Shown here in pieces: positions 35,801 through 48,857 of a DNA stretch of 64,000 nucleotides. Within the stretch, counting starts at the first letter, position 1, and each line of letters opens with the position of its first letter. Under the pieces are notes generated by a model. It saw only the letters and a program-made list of their open reading frames with translations. It did not search any database and was not told the origin of the DNA. Position numbers and translations under genes: made by a program. Origin of the DNA: Calamus simplicifolius (Eukaryota > Streptophyta > Magnoliopsida > Arecales > Arecaceae); NCBI GenBank assembly GCA_900491605.1, contig UESW01004075.1, positions 1,262,596 through 1,326,595 on the forward strand. Reading direction: 5' to 3'.

Positions 35801-38800
35801 TAATGCTCATCTTTTTCCTTCTTCTTTGGTGGAAATACTCATCTCATTCACTTCCCATATAAGAGTCACTTGGACATCACCTCATTGCTCCATTATTTTT
35901 CAAGTTTCTTCTTGTCTTTTTTTTTTTTCAATTTCTATATAAAAATTCCTATTGATAAATACTTTTCCTTTAATTCTTAGTGTTCACTGTGCATCTTTGC
36001 CTACTTTTACATGAAGCAAATAATTAATATGCTTCTTTCAATCATGGTGCACGTCATGGTTTTTTATCTTGTTTCATTAGGTGCTTCATTTCAATGCGAT
36101 CAATATTCTCAGTAACTACTTAAAAAACTAAATTTTAATATGCTTGGGGTTCTATTTACTTATTACACTAGCTTAAACATTTGTGAGAAGTATCTTTTTT
36201 TAATCTGTAGCTTTTGTTTATATTTTATTTTAACAGGTCGTCGAGATCCCTGAAGATATTCTGAAAGTTAAACAGGAGATTGACGCTGAAATATATAATG
36301 AAGATCAGACCTGGGTTCGCAGTGATGCCAATGTGAGTTCTAGTTCAAGATGTGAATGGTATGCATCATTTGAATTATAGAAGTAGCAAGGTTGGTTGTG
36401 TTTACTTCTAAAGATGAGGAGCACTGTCTTCAAATTTCTTAAACTTGCAGTTTTCTACAATGTCTTTTTTTCTTCTTTAGTAAATATAAATGTTTCTGAA
36501 GAATTTTGCTTGTGATTTCTGCATAATGAGTCTTTATCGTTGCAGTTTTCTATATTCCTTATGTTTATATCAAGGCTATTTGTTATGTGCTTCTGATCTA
36601 ATACGAACATAATCTAACATTTGTTTTATACCATCCAGTTGCAAACACAACCACAAAGTCGCCATTATGAGCCTGACAATCGCGATTGGCGTGGACGTTC
36701 AGGACACTTGCCCTCAGCTGGAGAGGAGAGGTCGTGGAATACAATACGTGATAATAAAGAGGCACATGCATCAAATTTGAGACCACAAGAAATAAGCCAA
36801 TCTAATAAGCAAGACCACTTGAGTTCCCAATTTTCTTCAAAAACTTCCTTCCAAGGGGTAATTATTAAATAGTGTTACATTGCTCTTGAGATGCCCTTTT
36901 GCATTATTAACTCATGATAAATGTATATTTTTAACTCCTTGGTAATTTATAAAGAATGTTGTGTTTCTTGTTTTATGATGACACTTGTTTTACATGCCCT
37001 TTTTATCTAGACATAAGCTTCATTTATTGGTCAATAATTGCATCGAGAAAGCGTGACATTGTGCCAATGAGAATTTGGTTTAGCAAAGCTCTTTGTACTT
37101 CTTTTGATGTCATGAAATTTGTCTATGTGAGCATTGTTGCTCCATTCAAGTGAATCATTGCTTAATGGCATTTTGCACCCTTTGGTGCAATTAGGTCGGT
37201 CGGATCAGTTATGGGTTGGTCAAAAATTTGTCAACCCAAATCTGACCTTTTTATTAAACAAGTCAAAATTTCATATCTGAACCCAACTTTTTTATTAAAT
37301 AGATAACGTATCTATTAAATAGGTCAAATCAGGTTAAAGAGGTTATGTGGATCTTTAACAAGTTAAGTGGGTTTAAAATAGGTTAAACAAGTTTGATTAT
37401 GCCAAACCCTAACCTGCTTATAGTGGTCACTTGCAGGTTGGGTCACAAATTGCCACCTTTATCTGCCCTTTCTCTAATGATGACTTCTTGCCTCTACATT
37501 AACCAAGGCTGCTTCAAATTCTTTTTTCACATGCTGATAGCTTCTAAGTTGGTTGTTTAATGTTCTTTTGCAATTAGTGGTTTATTTCTTTCATCTTGAA
37601 TCAAATCCATTCAAATGTTTTGCATGTTCTTATCTTTATGGTTCTCAATTTATGGCCCTAATCCAGCTTCGTCATCCAATAACCTGATCCATACAACACT
37701 ATTGGGCTTATAGTCATCAGCCTTTTGCAAGTGTTAAAGATGTCCAATGATCTAACCCTTTGCTACATTGAGCAATGGTTCTATTTTAAATGTTTGTTTA
37801 TCTATATCTATTGTTATATGTAAGAAATATGCGGTAGCAAAAGTCATGTCCCCCGATGGAGCTATTTGTGGCCACCTATAATTGTTGATTTCTATTTCAA
37901 TTTCCATAGAATTACACTCCATATACCTTATTTTAGCTCTGACCTTAAACCATTCTAAAGCACTCATTTCAGTTCTATTTGAGGGTAGCAAAAGAAGAAA
38001 CAGGCAACTCCTTGTCATTGCCAATAAGTCCATCTTCATAATTTGTGAAATTGAGTTTCTTTTTTGTGCTGACCAACCCCAACTGAAATTTCTGTTTTCA
38101 CACATTTCAATTCTTATCAGTTATGACATTTGCTGAGTTTTTGAAAAATCAACCATGATAATGTAGATTTCTTCATAAGTCAAATGATTCTCTGAATTTT
38201 TTGATAATTATCAAATCAATATTCTTAAAGTCCAAGTGTGTTGGCTGGCTGGATTGGTGCCGTTGACTGCCACCATAATTTTTTACTGGTTGTCCATGGC
38301 CTAAGATTCACTTCTTAACCATGTGACTGTCGAGTACATATTTAGTGGCACTCTCAATTTTACATGAATCAGCTTGGTCACGTAATTGAGTCAAGGTTGA
38401 ATCTTGTTTTGGCACAGAAAAAAAGAGAGAATGGGTCGCTGCTTAAGTTGCCAAGATGTGAAGCACAATTTTAAAAATTCCATGACATGATTACGGAGGC
38501 ATGAATGCATGATGCTAAAAGAGCACTAAAAAATAATCTGAGAATAGAAATTCAAGACTTCCAATTGGCAAAGAGATGGATCATGTCATGAAACAACTTT
38601 TCATTTCAGTGCTTGGTCCACTGTGAGTCACAAGCTTAAATTGAATTCATTATAAAAGGGCATCCCTTTCTGACATCTTGTTTTTTTGTGCTGTATGCTT
38701 TCTTGCCATCGCTGAAAATGTGACGCCCTTTTTTCATTGTCTTCTTGACCTCCATGTCAACCACTGATTTGTTTTACTACTACGTTATGAAAGCAGGGAT

Positions 38801-41800
38801 CAGTATAGTGGTGTTCATACTATTTTTGGACTGTTCTTTGAAACCTGCTCCCTAGATGACTTTCATTTTTTATCACTATAAATATTGTGCTCCTTCTGAC
38901 TTGCAACCTTAGGCTACACAGTTCCAAGTTAACTGGATGATTGAATGACCTTCCCTGTTTGTTGGTCCAATTGGTATTTAACTAGGAATCATTCCGTGCA
39001 AGTCCTGCTTTTCATAAACTCTGTTGCATGGGCTCATTTAATTCAAGACGTCAAGTAAACCAATCTAATTAGAACCAAGACATTACTAGATCATACAAAT
39101 TAATGTGTATGTATAGTATCATATATGCTAACCAGATTAAGATATTGTATGTACAATATTTTTAACCTAAACTGGGATTTAGATGACTTAATCCTACGAT
39201 CTTGTCGGCTCGAAGTTTCAAACCCTTCTCTCGTGCTGCCCCTAATTGTCTAATGAGTCTCAGCTCTGCCTTGTGGTCCCTTGGTACCTTATGGTTGCCA
39301 CTCTTTAATCCCTCAGGGTTGATGACTCCTGCTGTCCCTCAGCTCCTTTGGGCTTTCATGAGTTGTCACTTTCAGCCTCTCAGGCCCTCACACTCTCATG
39401 ACGTTATTTGTTCTTACTTCTATTTTTCTTTTTTCTTTTTTCTTTTTTTGGGAAACAAAGCATTTTACTGATTTGAACTTGTGGTCTCTAGGTAAATTGA
39501 GAACCAAATTGAACCAATGAGATTGCGATTTGTGTTTTTTGTTTGGCTCCAACTTATAATTCTGATTGATCCTGTTTTGGTTATAGTTCCAAAAACAGGG
39601 AACTGATTGGTATCAGATTGTTTCTTGGTAGGCTGCTAATATAGACCAAACAGTGTCTAAAGCAAACTTCAACCCCTCCAACTTTTGGGATTTGCTTCCT
39701 TTTTAATTCTTGCACCTCACTTTTAAAGTATTTTTTTTGGTTAAATTGTAAACTTTTTACATGCTTTCAGAATTTTGTGAATGATCATTATATATGGCAA
39801 ATAATGAATCTGCAATCATCCAATCTTTTATGCTGAGATCATGACATGTTTTTGCATTTGGCATTCAGCACTTTATTTTGATTTTTTTTTTTTTAATCTT
39901 ATGGTTTCACCCCTTTTCTTCTTGTCCCCAGATGCATACTTGTAGCAGCTATCTTTAGTATAACCATACCATCTATGCATATTCTCTTATGTCTTCCTGC
40001 CAAGGAACAAGCTATATATGACATATTTTTTCTACTTTGAAAGTCTCTTCTTTCTTGTCTTCTCTTCTGTCTTTAAATATGCGTATGTGATTGCTCACAG
40101 GCAACAATGGACCCAAGTGCTTGTTCTCCAATCACATTCGTTTCTTCTGCCCTTTGTCCACCTTATATCCTCTCCTATCCTCTACTTCTCATGATGGAAC
40201 TATTTAAGTTAGCACTTGCTGACATTCTCTTGCTTAGAATTTCTTAAAGTTTTTCACTTGGTGCTATGAACACTACCAATCAAACAGTGGATTTGAAATG
40301 TTTTCTGGGCATTGAGAAATATGCCTATCAAATCTTTGAGGGTAGTTTGTCGACATTACATTTCTTTTTTCTTATTGTCAAGTCCACTATTCAGGGGAAA
40401 AAAAGGCATCTTTGTAATATCCTTAAGCTATACTTCTCTCATACTTGTATGCTAATTTATTCCTCCAGAACTACTTATGAAATAATTTAACAGCATCAAT
40501 TGGCTTTCATATTTTTGCTTTTTGATATTCTCACTGCATTTCTAGCACTATTTTTTCCTGCATCTGTAAGAGTGGTAACCATCACAATTCTCCTTGGGTT
40601 CTAGTTATTTCATATCTGGTCTTTGTGACTTGCAATTTGGTCTCATTAATATAACCACTACCTAGTTGCTTTGTCTTGTTTAAGTATTAGTGTTCTAGGA
40701 GGCAGACCCATATTTTTTCTCTTCTGTTGACTTATTTATTTCACTACTTATTCAATTTGATTCCAGGACTCTTCTTTCTTGTCGTGGCAAGTGGGTTATT
40801 TTATGTTGCTTAAAACAGATGTCTCAGCTTAACCTTGCATTTACCTAGTATATCTGCTATTTATTTACTCATTTATATGTATGAGTCAATTATGCATGTA
40901 CAGCTGTAGGTATGAGCTAGTTGTAACAACAATGTATTGTTCCTTTTTAAAATAGTTTCCATTAACGTATTGTTGCTTTTTAAATAGTTTCCATTCTCAT
41001 AACAAGGGCTACATTTACTACCATAATTCTTTTCGTCCTCACAATGTCCATTTATGTAAATTCGTCTCTCATTTATCTTTTCTACTCTTGTATAAAATAT
41101 AAAACACTCTTTTAATCTTTGTTGCACGTGTTTGCCTGCTTTGGTTGTGATGAGTTTCAGTATTCATGCAACTAGCTATTTCATCAAGAACTCTATTGAT
41201 AATAAATATGATTTACTGTTGATGTGGGACTCAAGGGGTCAGGGATGCATGTTTGCAGCAGTATGGAATCTAGGTTCTTTAGAAGGGCTTAATGGTTTAG
41301 TTTTCTGCTGCAAGATGGATGATGGATCTGGACAGATCCACATTTTATGGGGTAAAGAAGAAGCATTTCTGGTCATAAGGATAAATAGAAGTTGAAACTG
41401 GAATCTAGGGATGGGATGTGATAGAGTGCGCTTGCAAGGTTTTGAAGAGACTTCATGATCAGATGAATAAGCATAAAGGTTATGGTGTTGCATCAGCTTC
41501 ATGTAGTGCACGGATTTGAGGGGTTTAGGTGGATCAAAGTGGGTGAACAAAGTGGTTAAGGTTCTATGAAGTATGGAATTGATAGGACTTTTGGGGATGT
41601 CTACAACTCTACTTGTAAAAGTAATGCAGCATTCTGTAGTCAGAAAACAAATCAAAAAGTAAGTTCAGAACTAACTTATGGCGCAATAACAATCAAACCA
41701 GAGAAGAAAAGAGAGAGATAAATAAGAAGAAAAGAACTGGAGGGAGAGAGTGAGAGAGGGGAGGAGAAAGAAACTGTACCACACCTATCCACTTGATCTC

Positions 41801-44800
41801 TATCTCAAAGTAACAAAAAAATTTATCCGAAATTAGTAACTTTTTGTAAACCCCTCATTAAAGAAACTAAGACATCTTGGGAGTATTGTTTCCTAGTCTT
41901 AAAATGATTGGCAACTTACATGTTATGGCCATAGGACAACAGAATTTGACTCAAAGAAATTTCAATTGAACAAAAAGTTTAAAACGTCATAATATGAAAA
42001 ATATAATAAGCTTCTTAAAATGTTGATATGACTGTATACTTGTAAATTTGGGTAAAAAATAATCATGACTTGATTCTTAGGCTTATTGGCGATTCAATTT
42101 GAAGAGACATCCAAGAATATCATGGGACTGAAACTTATTAGTATTTGGTTTCTATATCATATTTCCTAAATGATGGAAATCCTAGGAATCATGAAAACTT
42201 GTGACAGACTAAAAAGATCCTCAGAAGATATGATATAGTATATTAGTGGATGTGGGGAACCATCGATAACTACTACTTGGTTTTCTACTGGTCCTCCCAT
42301 TGGTTTGCTGCATTTGCATGCATTCTTCTTATGTAGACATTCCCAACCTTCTGCATGATCATGGGACCATGGAACCTAGTTTTGGATAATGTTAACGAGT
42401 AAAAAGGCTAACCTGGTCCTTGCACAAAAAAGCTTAAATAAGTAAACTAGGCACAAAGCAAGAAGATTAGGTAATCTTCTCTGGTTTGCTTTCATACTTT
42501 TAAAACTGAACTTTAACATCTAATGCACAAAGCAAGAATTACTCATTTTCTAAAATAGACCTGAATCAACATAAGCTGCATTGATATATGCATTTTTTAT
42601 AGGGACACATCAATGGATGTTTCAATGATGTTACAATCTGAAATTGTTTCTTGGTGAAGAAAAATGAAAAAAGGGAATCTGTCTTTGAAGCCTTGTTGCT
42701 ACTTGGATTTGGATAAACAGTGAGATCTCTAAAATGGTTCTGTCTTCTTTTTCAGTGAACTTGAATTATTAAACCGTTTGACCATGGATCATCATCTATC
42801 AACTGTGGAAGTCAATGTTGTCAAGGAACTTGTGAAGATCAAATGCAGTTTATAAATCAACCATTTGGGCACAAATAACACTGACAGTCAACACATTAAA
42901 GATGGATGATGTGCATGTATTTATTTAAAAACTTTAACACTAACTGATATGCATCAAAATGGTTTCAGTTTAGGCTTTGTTATTGTTGTTTTTGTAATAG
43001 TAACTGACATGCATGTTTGTGCTTTCTTTTTTTTAAAGAAAAAAACACCTTTTGTCTCCTTTAATCATTTGTTGGATAATTTCATGAAAATAATGTCAAG
43101 GCATTGCTTTCACATTCTGTAGATGTAAGCATGTAAAATAACTAATTCCTGTTATCCCATCAATTATGGTTAGCTGGTTGATTCTACCCTGTCATATTTG
43201 TTTATTAAGATTGCATCCTCCAAATTAGGAAGTGTCTCCTTAGTTCGTTGTACTTATGCCATCCTTTTTTTGTCTTTTGACATCCACATTACTTTTTCTG
43301 ACTTAGATAATGCCGCGTATCCTTGGTGTTTACACAATATGATCTATTTTCATTTTACTCAGTTTCAACCTTTTGTTTTAGCAATAATGCCTGTAATAGT
43401 TCTAAATTTGGCCTGAATTCTTAGTCTTGGGCCCTGATAGGATTCATTAAAGAAGAATTCAGCTTAATTCATGTTTCAAATGCATCTGCTGTTGATTGTG
43501 TCATTATTATTGATCTTTCTTTTGATTGCTTAAATTGTTATGCTATCTTTAAAGTGTTTGTTTCCATTTAATGGGGAGCATGCTCCTTCCTAGTCTGTAT
43601 ATACTCTATGCAATTTTCTCTGTTTGTTTTTGTCTGAGTGGATCCCTCTTTTGTTTTGACATTTGATAACATTAACTGCAATTTATCAGGTGGGACCTAC
43701 ACCTGCTCTGGTTAAGGCTGAAGTGCCATGGTCTGCTCGAAGAGGCACTCTTACAGAGAAAGAACGGGTTCTAAAAACAGTAAAGGGGTAATTAATTTGA
43801 TTGTTTAGTTTAGCCTGCTGGCACATGTTAATCATATGAGTTTTTTGTTTTAAGGTTTTAATTTTGAAGATGGATTTGTATGTGACCCTAAGTCTAACTA
43901 CTACTAGCGACTTTTGGTTTTGCACCGCTTATTCCTCCTTGAATCCATCTTCTCTTGGTTATACATGATACATATATTTCTTCCCTCCCTTTTTTATATG
44001 ATTTTGTTTATATCTGTTCGATCTGATTAGCAGAAGTAAGATGATATGAATGGAACTTCGTTTCTGATATTCTATTATTTATTTTTAATGCAGTATATTG
44101 AACAAGCTGACGCCAGAGAAATTTGATGTTCTCAAGGGCCAACTGATTGATGCTGGAATCACAACACCAGATATTCTTAAGGTTTTCATGTTTCCCATAA
44201 TTCTTGTTCAGTTGCTTTTCTGTTTTCATTTTTCTCAGAATTTTTGCGCAGTTGCTTTTCAAACAGTTGCTACCCTCAAAATTTTTTTATTAAGACACAG
44301 TAATGATGCAGGATGTCATTACACTCATATTTGAAAAGGCCGTTTTTGAGCCTACCTTCTGTCCCATGTATGCTCAGTTGTGTTCTGATCTGAATGAGAA
44401 ACTCCCTCCATTCCCCTCTGAAGAACTGGGTGGGAAGGAAATCACTTTCAAGCGTGTACTCTTAAATAATTGTCAGGAGGCATTTGAAGGTTCTGACAAT
44501 CTGAGAGCTGAGATTAGAAAGTTGACAGGCCCTGACCAAGAAATTGAGCGTAACGATAAAGAAAGAATGGTGAAGCTCCGCACACTTGGTAACATCCGCC
44601 TTATTGGTGAGCTTCTAAAGCAGAAGATGGTGCCAGAGAAAATAGTGCATCATATCGTCCAAGTATGTAGATCAAACTTTTCTGTCTCTTAACACCGATT
44701 CTTTTACATTTTTTGATTGGGCCACTGTTTTTAAGAATGTCTGACACAGTTACTGTTAGCAGGAGTTATTGGGGCATGATGGGAAAACTTGCCCTGCTGA

Positions 44801-46254
44801 GGAAAATGTTGAGGCAATCTGTCAGTTATTCAACACCACTGGCAAGCAGTTGGATGAAAGCCTCAAGTCCCGTCGTTTTAATGATGCCTATTTCAATCGG
44901 CTGAAGGAGCTCAGACTGAACCCTCAGCTTGCGCCACGACTTAGGTTTATGGTCCGTGATGTCCTTGACCTCCGTGCTAACAACTGGGTCCCCCGACGCG
45001 AAGAGGTAATGTTCTCCCTTCTGTGGAGGCATCGTACTGGTCTCAGCTCATAGCAGTCCATTTGAATTATAAAATATTTTATTTTTGAACCTGTGAAAGG
45101 TCATGTTTTTTTGAATGTGTTCAAAAAAATAATTTTATATTCTCAAAAATTAGGTGATATTCATTTTTTTAGCTTTTCAAGTTTTTGTTAATTTTCTGAG
45201 CATTTTTGCTGTCTTGGTTTTGCAGCTGAAGGCAAAGACCATCACTGAAATTCATAGTGAAGCAGAAAAGAATCTTGGGTTGCGCCCTGGAGCAACTGCA
45301 AACATGAGAAATGGTCGTGGTGCTGGTGCTTTAGGAGGCCTCAGTCCTGGTGGTTTGCTTATAAACCGACCTGGAACTGGAGGTATGATGCCTGGGATGC
45401 CTGGAACAAGGAAGATGCCTGGAATGCCTGGGCTGGATGGGGACAACTGGGAAATTCCACGGAGCAGATCCATGCCAAGGGGAGAAGCTAATCGTTTCTC
45501 GAGTCCTTCAGTTGGGAAGCCATCACCCATCAATTCTAAGCTATTACCTCAAGGTAGTGGTGGCCTGATAACTGGTAAAACTAGTGCATTGCTACAGGGC
45601 AGTGGTCCTCCAGCTCGTCCTTCTAGCCTTGTTTCAGGTCCAGTAGGTTCTCCATCTCAGAATGCTCGGGCCTCAAAACCTCTTTCACAAGTGCCACCAT
45701 CTGTGATCCCAGACAAAACAATGGCTGCACCAAGGTTAGATCCTAACGAATTACATAAGAAGACTGTTGCCCTTTTGGAGGAGTATTTCCACATTTGCAT
45801 ACTAGATGAAGCACTTCAGTGCGTGAAGGATCTGAAGAGTCCTGAATACCACCCAGAAGTCGTCAAGGAAGGCATCAATCTTGCTTTGGACAAGGGCCAG
45901 TCTTGTGTTGATCTTGTTGTCAAGCTTTTTGAGTACTTGTTGGCTCAGAAGGTTCTCACACCAAGGGACTTGGGGACTGGCTGTTTGCTTTATGGGACAA
46001 TGCTGGATGATGTTGGTATTGATCTGCCAAAAGCACCAACTTATTTTGGTGAAGTGCTGGGCAAACTGATTCTTAATGGTGGTCTTGGTTTCAAGGTAGT
46101 GGAGGAAATTCTGAAGAAAGTTGAAGATTCCAGGTTCCAGTCAGCAATGTTTGATGGTGTGTTGAAGACCATCAACAAAACGGGCCCCAATGGTCAGGCA
46201 GTGTTGGACAGACTGGCAGCTGACATCAAATCCTGCGAAAGCCTGCTTTCTTAA
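32837..46254 (+). CDS. Eukaryotic translation initiation factor isoform 4G (eIFiso4G), nine exons
   Basis: This is the plant-specific scaffold of the eIFiso4F cap-binding complex. It binds eIFiso4E, eIF4A and eIF3 to recruit ribosomes to capped mRNA in the cytoplasm. Exons: 32,837-33,010; 33,943-34,014; 36,237-36,332; 36,639-36,857; 43,690-43,787; 44,094-44,181; 44,312-44,662; 44,763-45,005; 45,226-46,254. All have GT-AG borders and matching phases, giving 789 residues, the usual size for the family and much shorter than eIF4G. It starts MQSEQPVLSLRPGGGG. The eIF4E-binding motif YTREQLL (YxxxxL plus hydrophobic) is at about residues 72-78, MIF4G at about 215-440, a Gly/Met/Pro-rich linker (PGMPGTRKMPGMPG) follows, and MA3 is at about 620-735. 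No stops or shifts are seen. Which paralogue (iso4G1 or iso4G2) is not decided. Confidence 0.95.
33011..33942 (+). other. eIFiso4G intron 1
   Basis: Donor GTCTTC after codon 58 and acceptor TTTTTTCAG. T-rich throughout, with no inserted gene recognised. First introns of plant translation genes often enhance expression; nothing in the sequence proves that here. Confidence 0.8.
34015..36236 (+). other. eIFiso4G intron 2 (2.2 kb)
   Basis: Donor GTATCC, acceptor TAACAG. Contains (CT)n and (TA)n runs near 34,346-34,372 and many TA-rich short repeats, with no coding signal. Confidence 0.8.
36858..43689 (+). other. eIFiso4G intron 4 (6.8 kb)
   Basis: Donor GTAATT, acceptor TTATCAG. It holds about half of the gene's length. 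37,185-37,440 is a repeat-like block with recurring GGTCAAA/GGTTAAA words. 38,900-41,650 has only short unsupported frames. No transposon domain was recognised in it. Confidence 0.8.
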
Positions 46255-47020
46255 ATTTAGCTCTATTGGCTGTACACCTAGTTGCTTCCCTCAGCCATCT
46301 GTTACTTTGATCAAACAAATATTCCGTTGTTCTTTTCTCCCTTTTTTCATTCCTTTGTCTTTCCTCTGTTTTTTCTTTGAGGTAAGCAACTCATAATACA
46401 ATTATAAGTGGTCTGTGAGGAACATTTAATTCTTGAGTTGTATATTTCTGTGAGGTCACATGAATGCTTATTATTTTATTCAAGATGATGTGAAAAAATG
46501 CCATGGATTTTGGCCTTATGCTCATGGCTAATTTTGCATGTAAAATCCAGGTGATGCATGCCTGTCTTTATGTGGTGTCATCACCTTTTTTTAATTTTTT
46601 GTGAATAAGCAGTTCATCCGAATTACCAGTCAGTCTGCTTTGAATCAATACAGATCTTGAAAACCTGAGTGGCGGAGTTACCTCAGATTACAAGACTTGC
46701 GAGTTCTATTCCTCTTTCCTCCTATTGTTTGTGGGAGGCTCTATGAATTGGAAATCGGAGTACTTTAAAAATGGCGTCTCTCGGATTGAGCTGCTGTCTT
46801 ATCTGCTTCATGAGGTTTAGCGCCCTGAGAATTGTGCATTTTTCTTTTGCATACTTTTGAAAACCCAGCAGAGTTAAGATAGGGAATGCTTCCATGAAAA
46901 TCTGGATATTAAGTGATGTGAGGCTCCTTTTTTTTATACCCCTGCAGTGCATTGCATTGGGGGTCCTATTTTCTTCTCCCATGCCGCATTGATGTCCATT
47001 TCTGGATGATTTCTCTCTTT
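46255..47020 (+). other. eIFiso4G 3' region
   Basis: T-rich 3' untranslated sequence after the TAA at 46,252. Possible polyadenylation context near 46,395-46,405 (AATACAATTATAA). Beyond about 46,650 no feature is recognised. Confidence 0.45.
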
Positions 47021-47060
47021 CCAGCGCGCACTTGTTCAAATGGCCCGCGCCAATGGAATA

Positions 47061-47168
47061 TGGTCATCAAGCGAAAGCTTTTGGAGGGGAACGACGGGGG
47101 AGGCCATCATCAGTGCCAAGCGAAAGCTTTTGGAGGGGAACGCCGGGGAAGGCCATCATCAGTGCCAA
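47061..47168. repeat. 51 bp tandem duplication
   Basis: AGCGAAAGCTTTTGGAGGGG followed by AACG and AGGCCATCATCAGTGCCA occurs twice back to back at 47,068 and 47,120 with few differences. The AGCGAAAGCTTTTGGAGGGG block resembles AAAACTTTTGGAGGGC near 58,799, just inside the Mutator-like right end. Confidence 0.75.
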
Positions 47169-47209
47169 GAGTCGGGAGCTGGGCCTAATGGGCGAGAGCC
47201 GACATTCCG

Positions 47210-47545
47210 CAGTTCTCACGCGCGCACATGTGGTGCAGCCAAAAAATCTTGTTGCATGTGCACATAGATCAATCATAGTGCGCCTCATGCACAAAATCTT
47301 TTCCATTCTTTTATCAATCTACGCTAGAGGATCTGCCCTCTATGGGATGCCGATAGGTGGTGGGCATGGGTCGAGCCAAATTGAGGACAATGAAAGTCTT
47401 TATGCATTGTATGCGGTACAGGATGAGCGCATGCAATAAGGACATTATCGTTTTTTCTGCACCATACGCGCAACCACACGCTAGTGCACGCATGCGGATC
47501 AATCATCGCGCACACCGCGCACGGTGCACAAAGAATTTTTTGAGG
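47210..47545. mobile_element. GC-rich MITE-like elements with GATCAATCAT core
   Basis: GTGCACATAGATCAATCATA near 47,258 and GCATGCGGATCAATCATCGC near 47,490 share a core with the fold-back element at 47,721-47,878. GTCTTTATGCATTG at 47,397 resembles the termini of the other small elements. Exact borders are uncertain. Confidence 0.4.
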
Positions 47546-47701
47546 ACAAAACATAATTCAAGACATTGAACGATTTGGATCTAAACTTGGCCAAGGAATA
47601 ACTTGCTCAGGCCTAACCGATGGGACTTTGTTAAGGCCTAGGCTTGGCCGAGTCAGCTTGGGCTTATATAAAATAAAAGTATACACATAATTTACTAAAG
47701 G

Positions 47702-47892
47702 AAAAGCCTTTATGCACTGGCCTCCGATGCATAAAGCACGCACTGGCTGCATGGATTGATCATCTGTGCGTGCCAACGCGTATGCGGAGCGAAAGAAGGC
47801 TCAATGGGCCTTCGTATGTACGTCGGCATGCGTGGACGATCAATCCATATGGCCGATGCGTGTTTTATGCATCGAAGGCTGGTACACAAAAA
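47702..47892. mobile_element. Fold-back MITE with 54 bp arms
   Basis: The arm at 47,721-47,774 (CCTCCGATGCATAAAGCACG onward, through GGATTGATCATC) pairs with 47,825-47,878 (ending GTTTTATGCATCGAAGG) around a 50 bp loop. The edge AAAAGCCTTTATGCAC fits the GTCTTTATGCACC-like family. The long imperfect hairpin could template small RNAs (inference). Confidence 0.7.
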
Positions 47893-47893
47893 C

Positions 47894-47950
47894 CACTACA
47901 AGAAAAAATGACTTTGACGAATTAATTCATCGTAGTACGTACAAAAGTCA
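47894..47950. mobile_element. CACTA-type terminus
   Basis: CACTACAAGAAAA at 47,894-47,906 is the canonical CACTA terminus. No matching TTTTCTTGTAGTG end was found to its right within the window, so it is a truncated or disrupted copy. Confidence 0.55.
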
Positions 47951-48067
47951 ACTTTCCTTTACTAAACCCAATCAGGAGTTGGAATGGTTAAAAATAACTC
48001 TCAATGCACTCCCATTGCCTTCCAATCCTGCCTAACACATACAAGTATAATCAAACCGGGCCTATTA

Positions 48068-48285
48068 TCTATGAGCTTAGGAAAAGTCTTGCTACATCGG
48101 GTGCGGTGCGGCAGAAACTTTACCGTCTTGATAATTAATGCGCTGTGCATGCTAAAAACAAAAAAAAATATTTTTAGCAAACATGTACGTATACATCGTG
48201 TGCCAATGGTCGGATGCAATGCGTGTAACTTGCATCGCACTGCTCACGCGCATCGCATCCGTACCTTGTGGACTAGAAAAAAATG
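48068..48285. mobile_element. MITE-like GC-rich element
   Basis: GAAAAGTCTTGCTACATCGGGTG at the left edge resembles the Mutator-like terminus 250 bp away. The interior has GCATGCTAAAAAC/TTTTTAGC inverted words and GATGCAATGCG/CATCGCA words. The right edge is uncertain. Confidence 0.4.
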
Positions 48286-48336
48286 AGGTCTAGGTTTTGA
48301 GCCTAGCTAGGATCGGCCCACGGTTATCCTGACGAT

Positions 48337-48543
48337 GAAAAAGTCTTTATACACCACCTTCAGTGCAACAAGTCCTATGTGGACTGCATCGCCCCTCCTT
48401 ATTGGTCCACGTGGATCCAACATGGCCTAACGCTGCCGGATGGGAGAGCAAGGATACGATGTAACATTTTGATCGTGACATCCATTAAAAGCCATTCAAC
48501 CTTATTTTGAAGGTGGTGTACAGACGAAAATGCCCTTTTCCTC
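48337..48543 (+). repeat. Left terminal inverted repeat of the Mutator-like element
   Basis: Begins GAAAAAGTCTTTATACACC and ends AAATGCCCTTTTC. Inverse partner of 58,863-59,070 with scattered, mostly transitional differences. Confidence 0.85.
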
Positions 48544-48857
48544 CAACGTATTTCTTTTCTTCTACCCGCCAGTTTGCTTGGATTATATCCGATGAAAAAC
48601 TCTTTCCGATTCTAAACCATTCTTCCTCACTCTGACTTTCGGTTGTAAGGAATTAGTCCAAGGTTTGAGCAAGATTCTCCTTCCTCGCTCTGAAAGTTTG
48701 GTCTAAGGATTTCGTTCTGTTTCCATTGGTGATATAAGCTTCTTCGTTGCTCAAAAAAAGTGCTCGAAAAAGTCTTCTAATTTTGGCCCAAAGAAAATAT
48801 TTCTGCTTGGAGGCTAGAATATCTAACTACTGAAGACTTCATTAACTTCAAGAGAAA

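Noticed and set aside
41239..41655. 138-codon minus-strand frame in eIFiso4G intron 4
   Set aside because: No recognisable domain and no splice context; expected by chance in 6.8 kb.
44008..44262. Minus-strand frame over eIFiso4G exon 6
   Set aside because: Shadow of the coding exon and its flanking introns.
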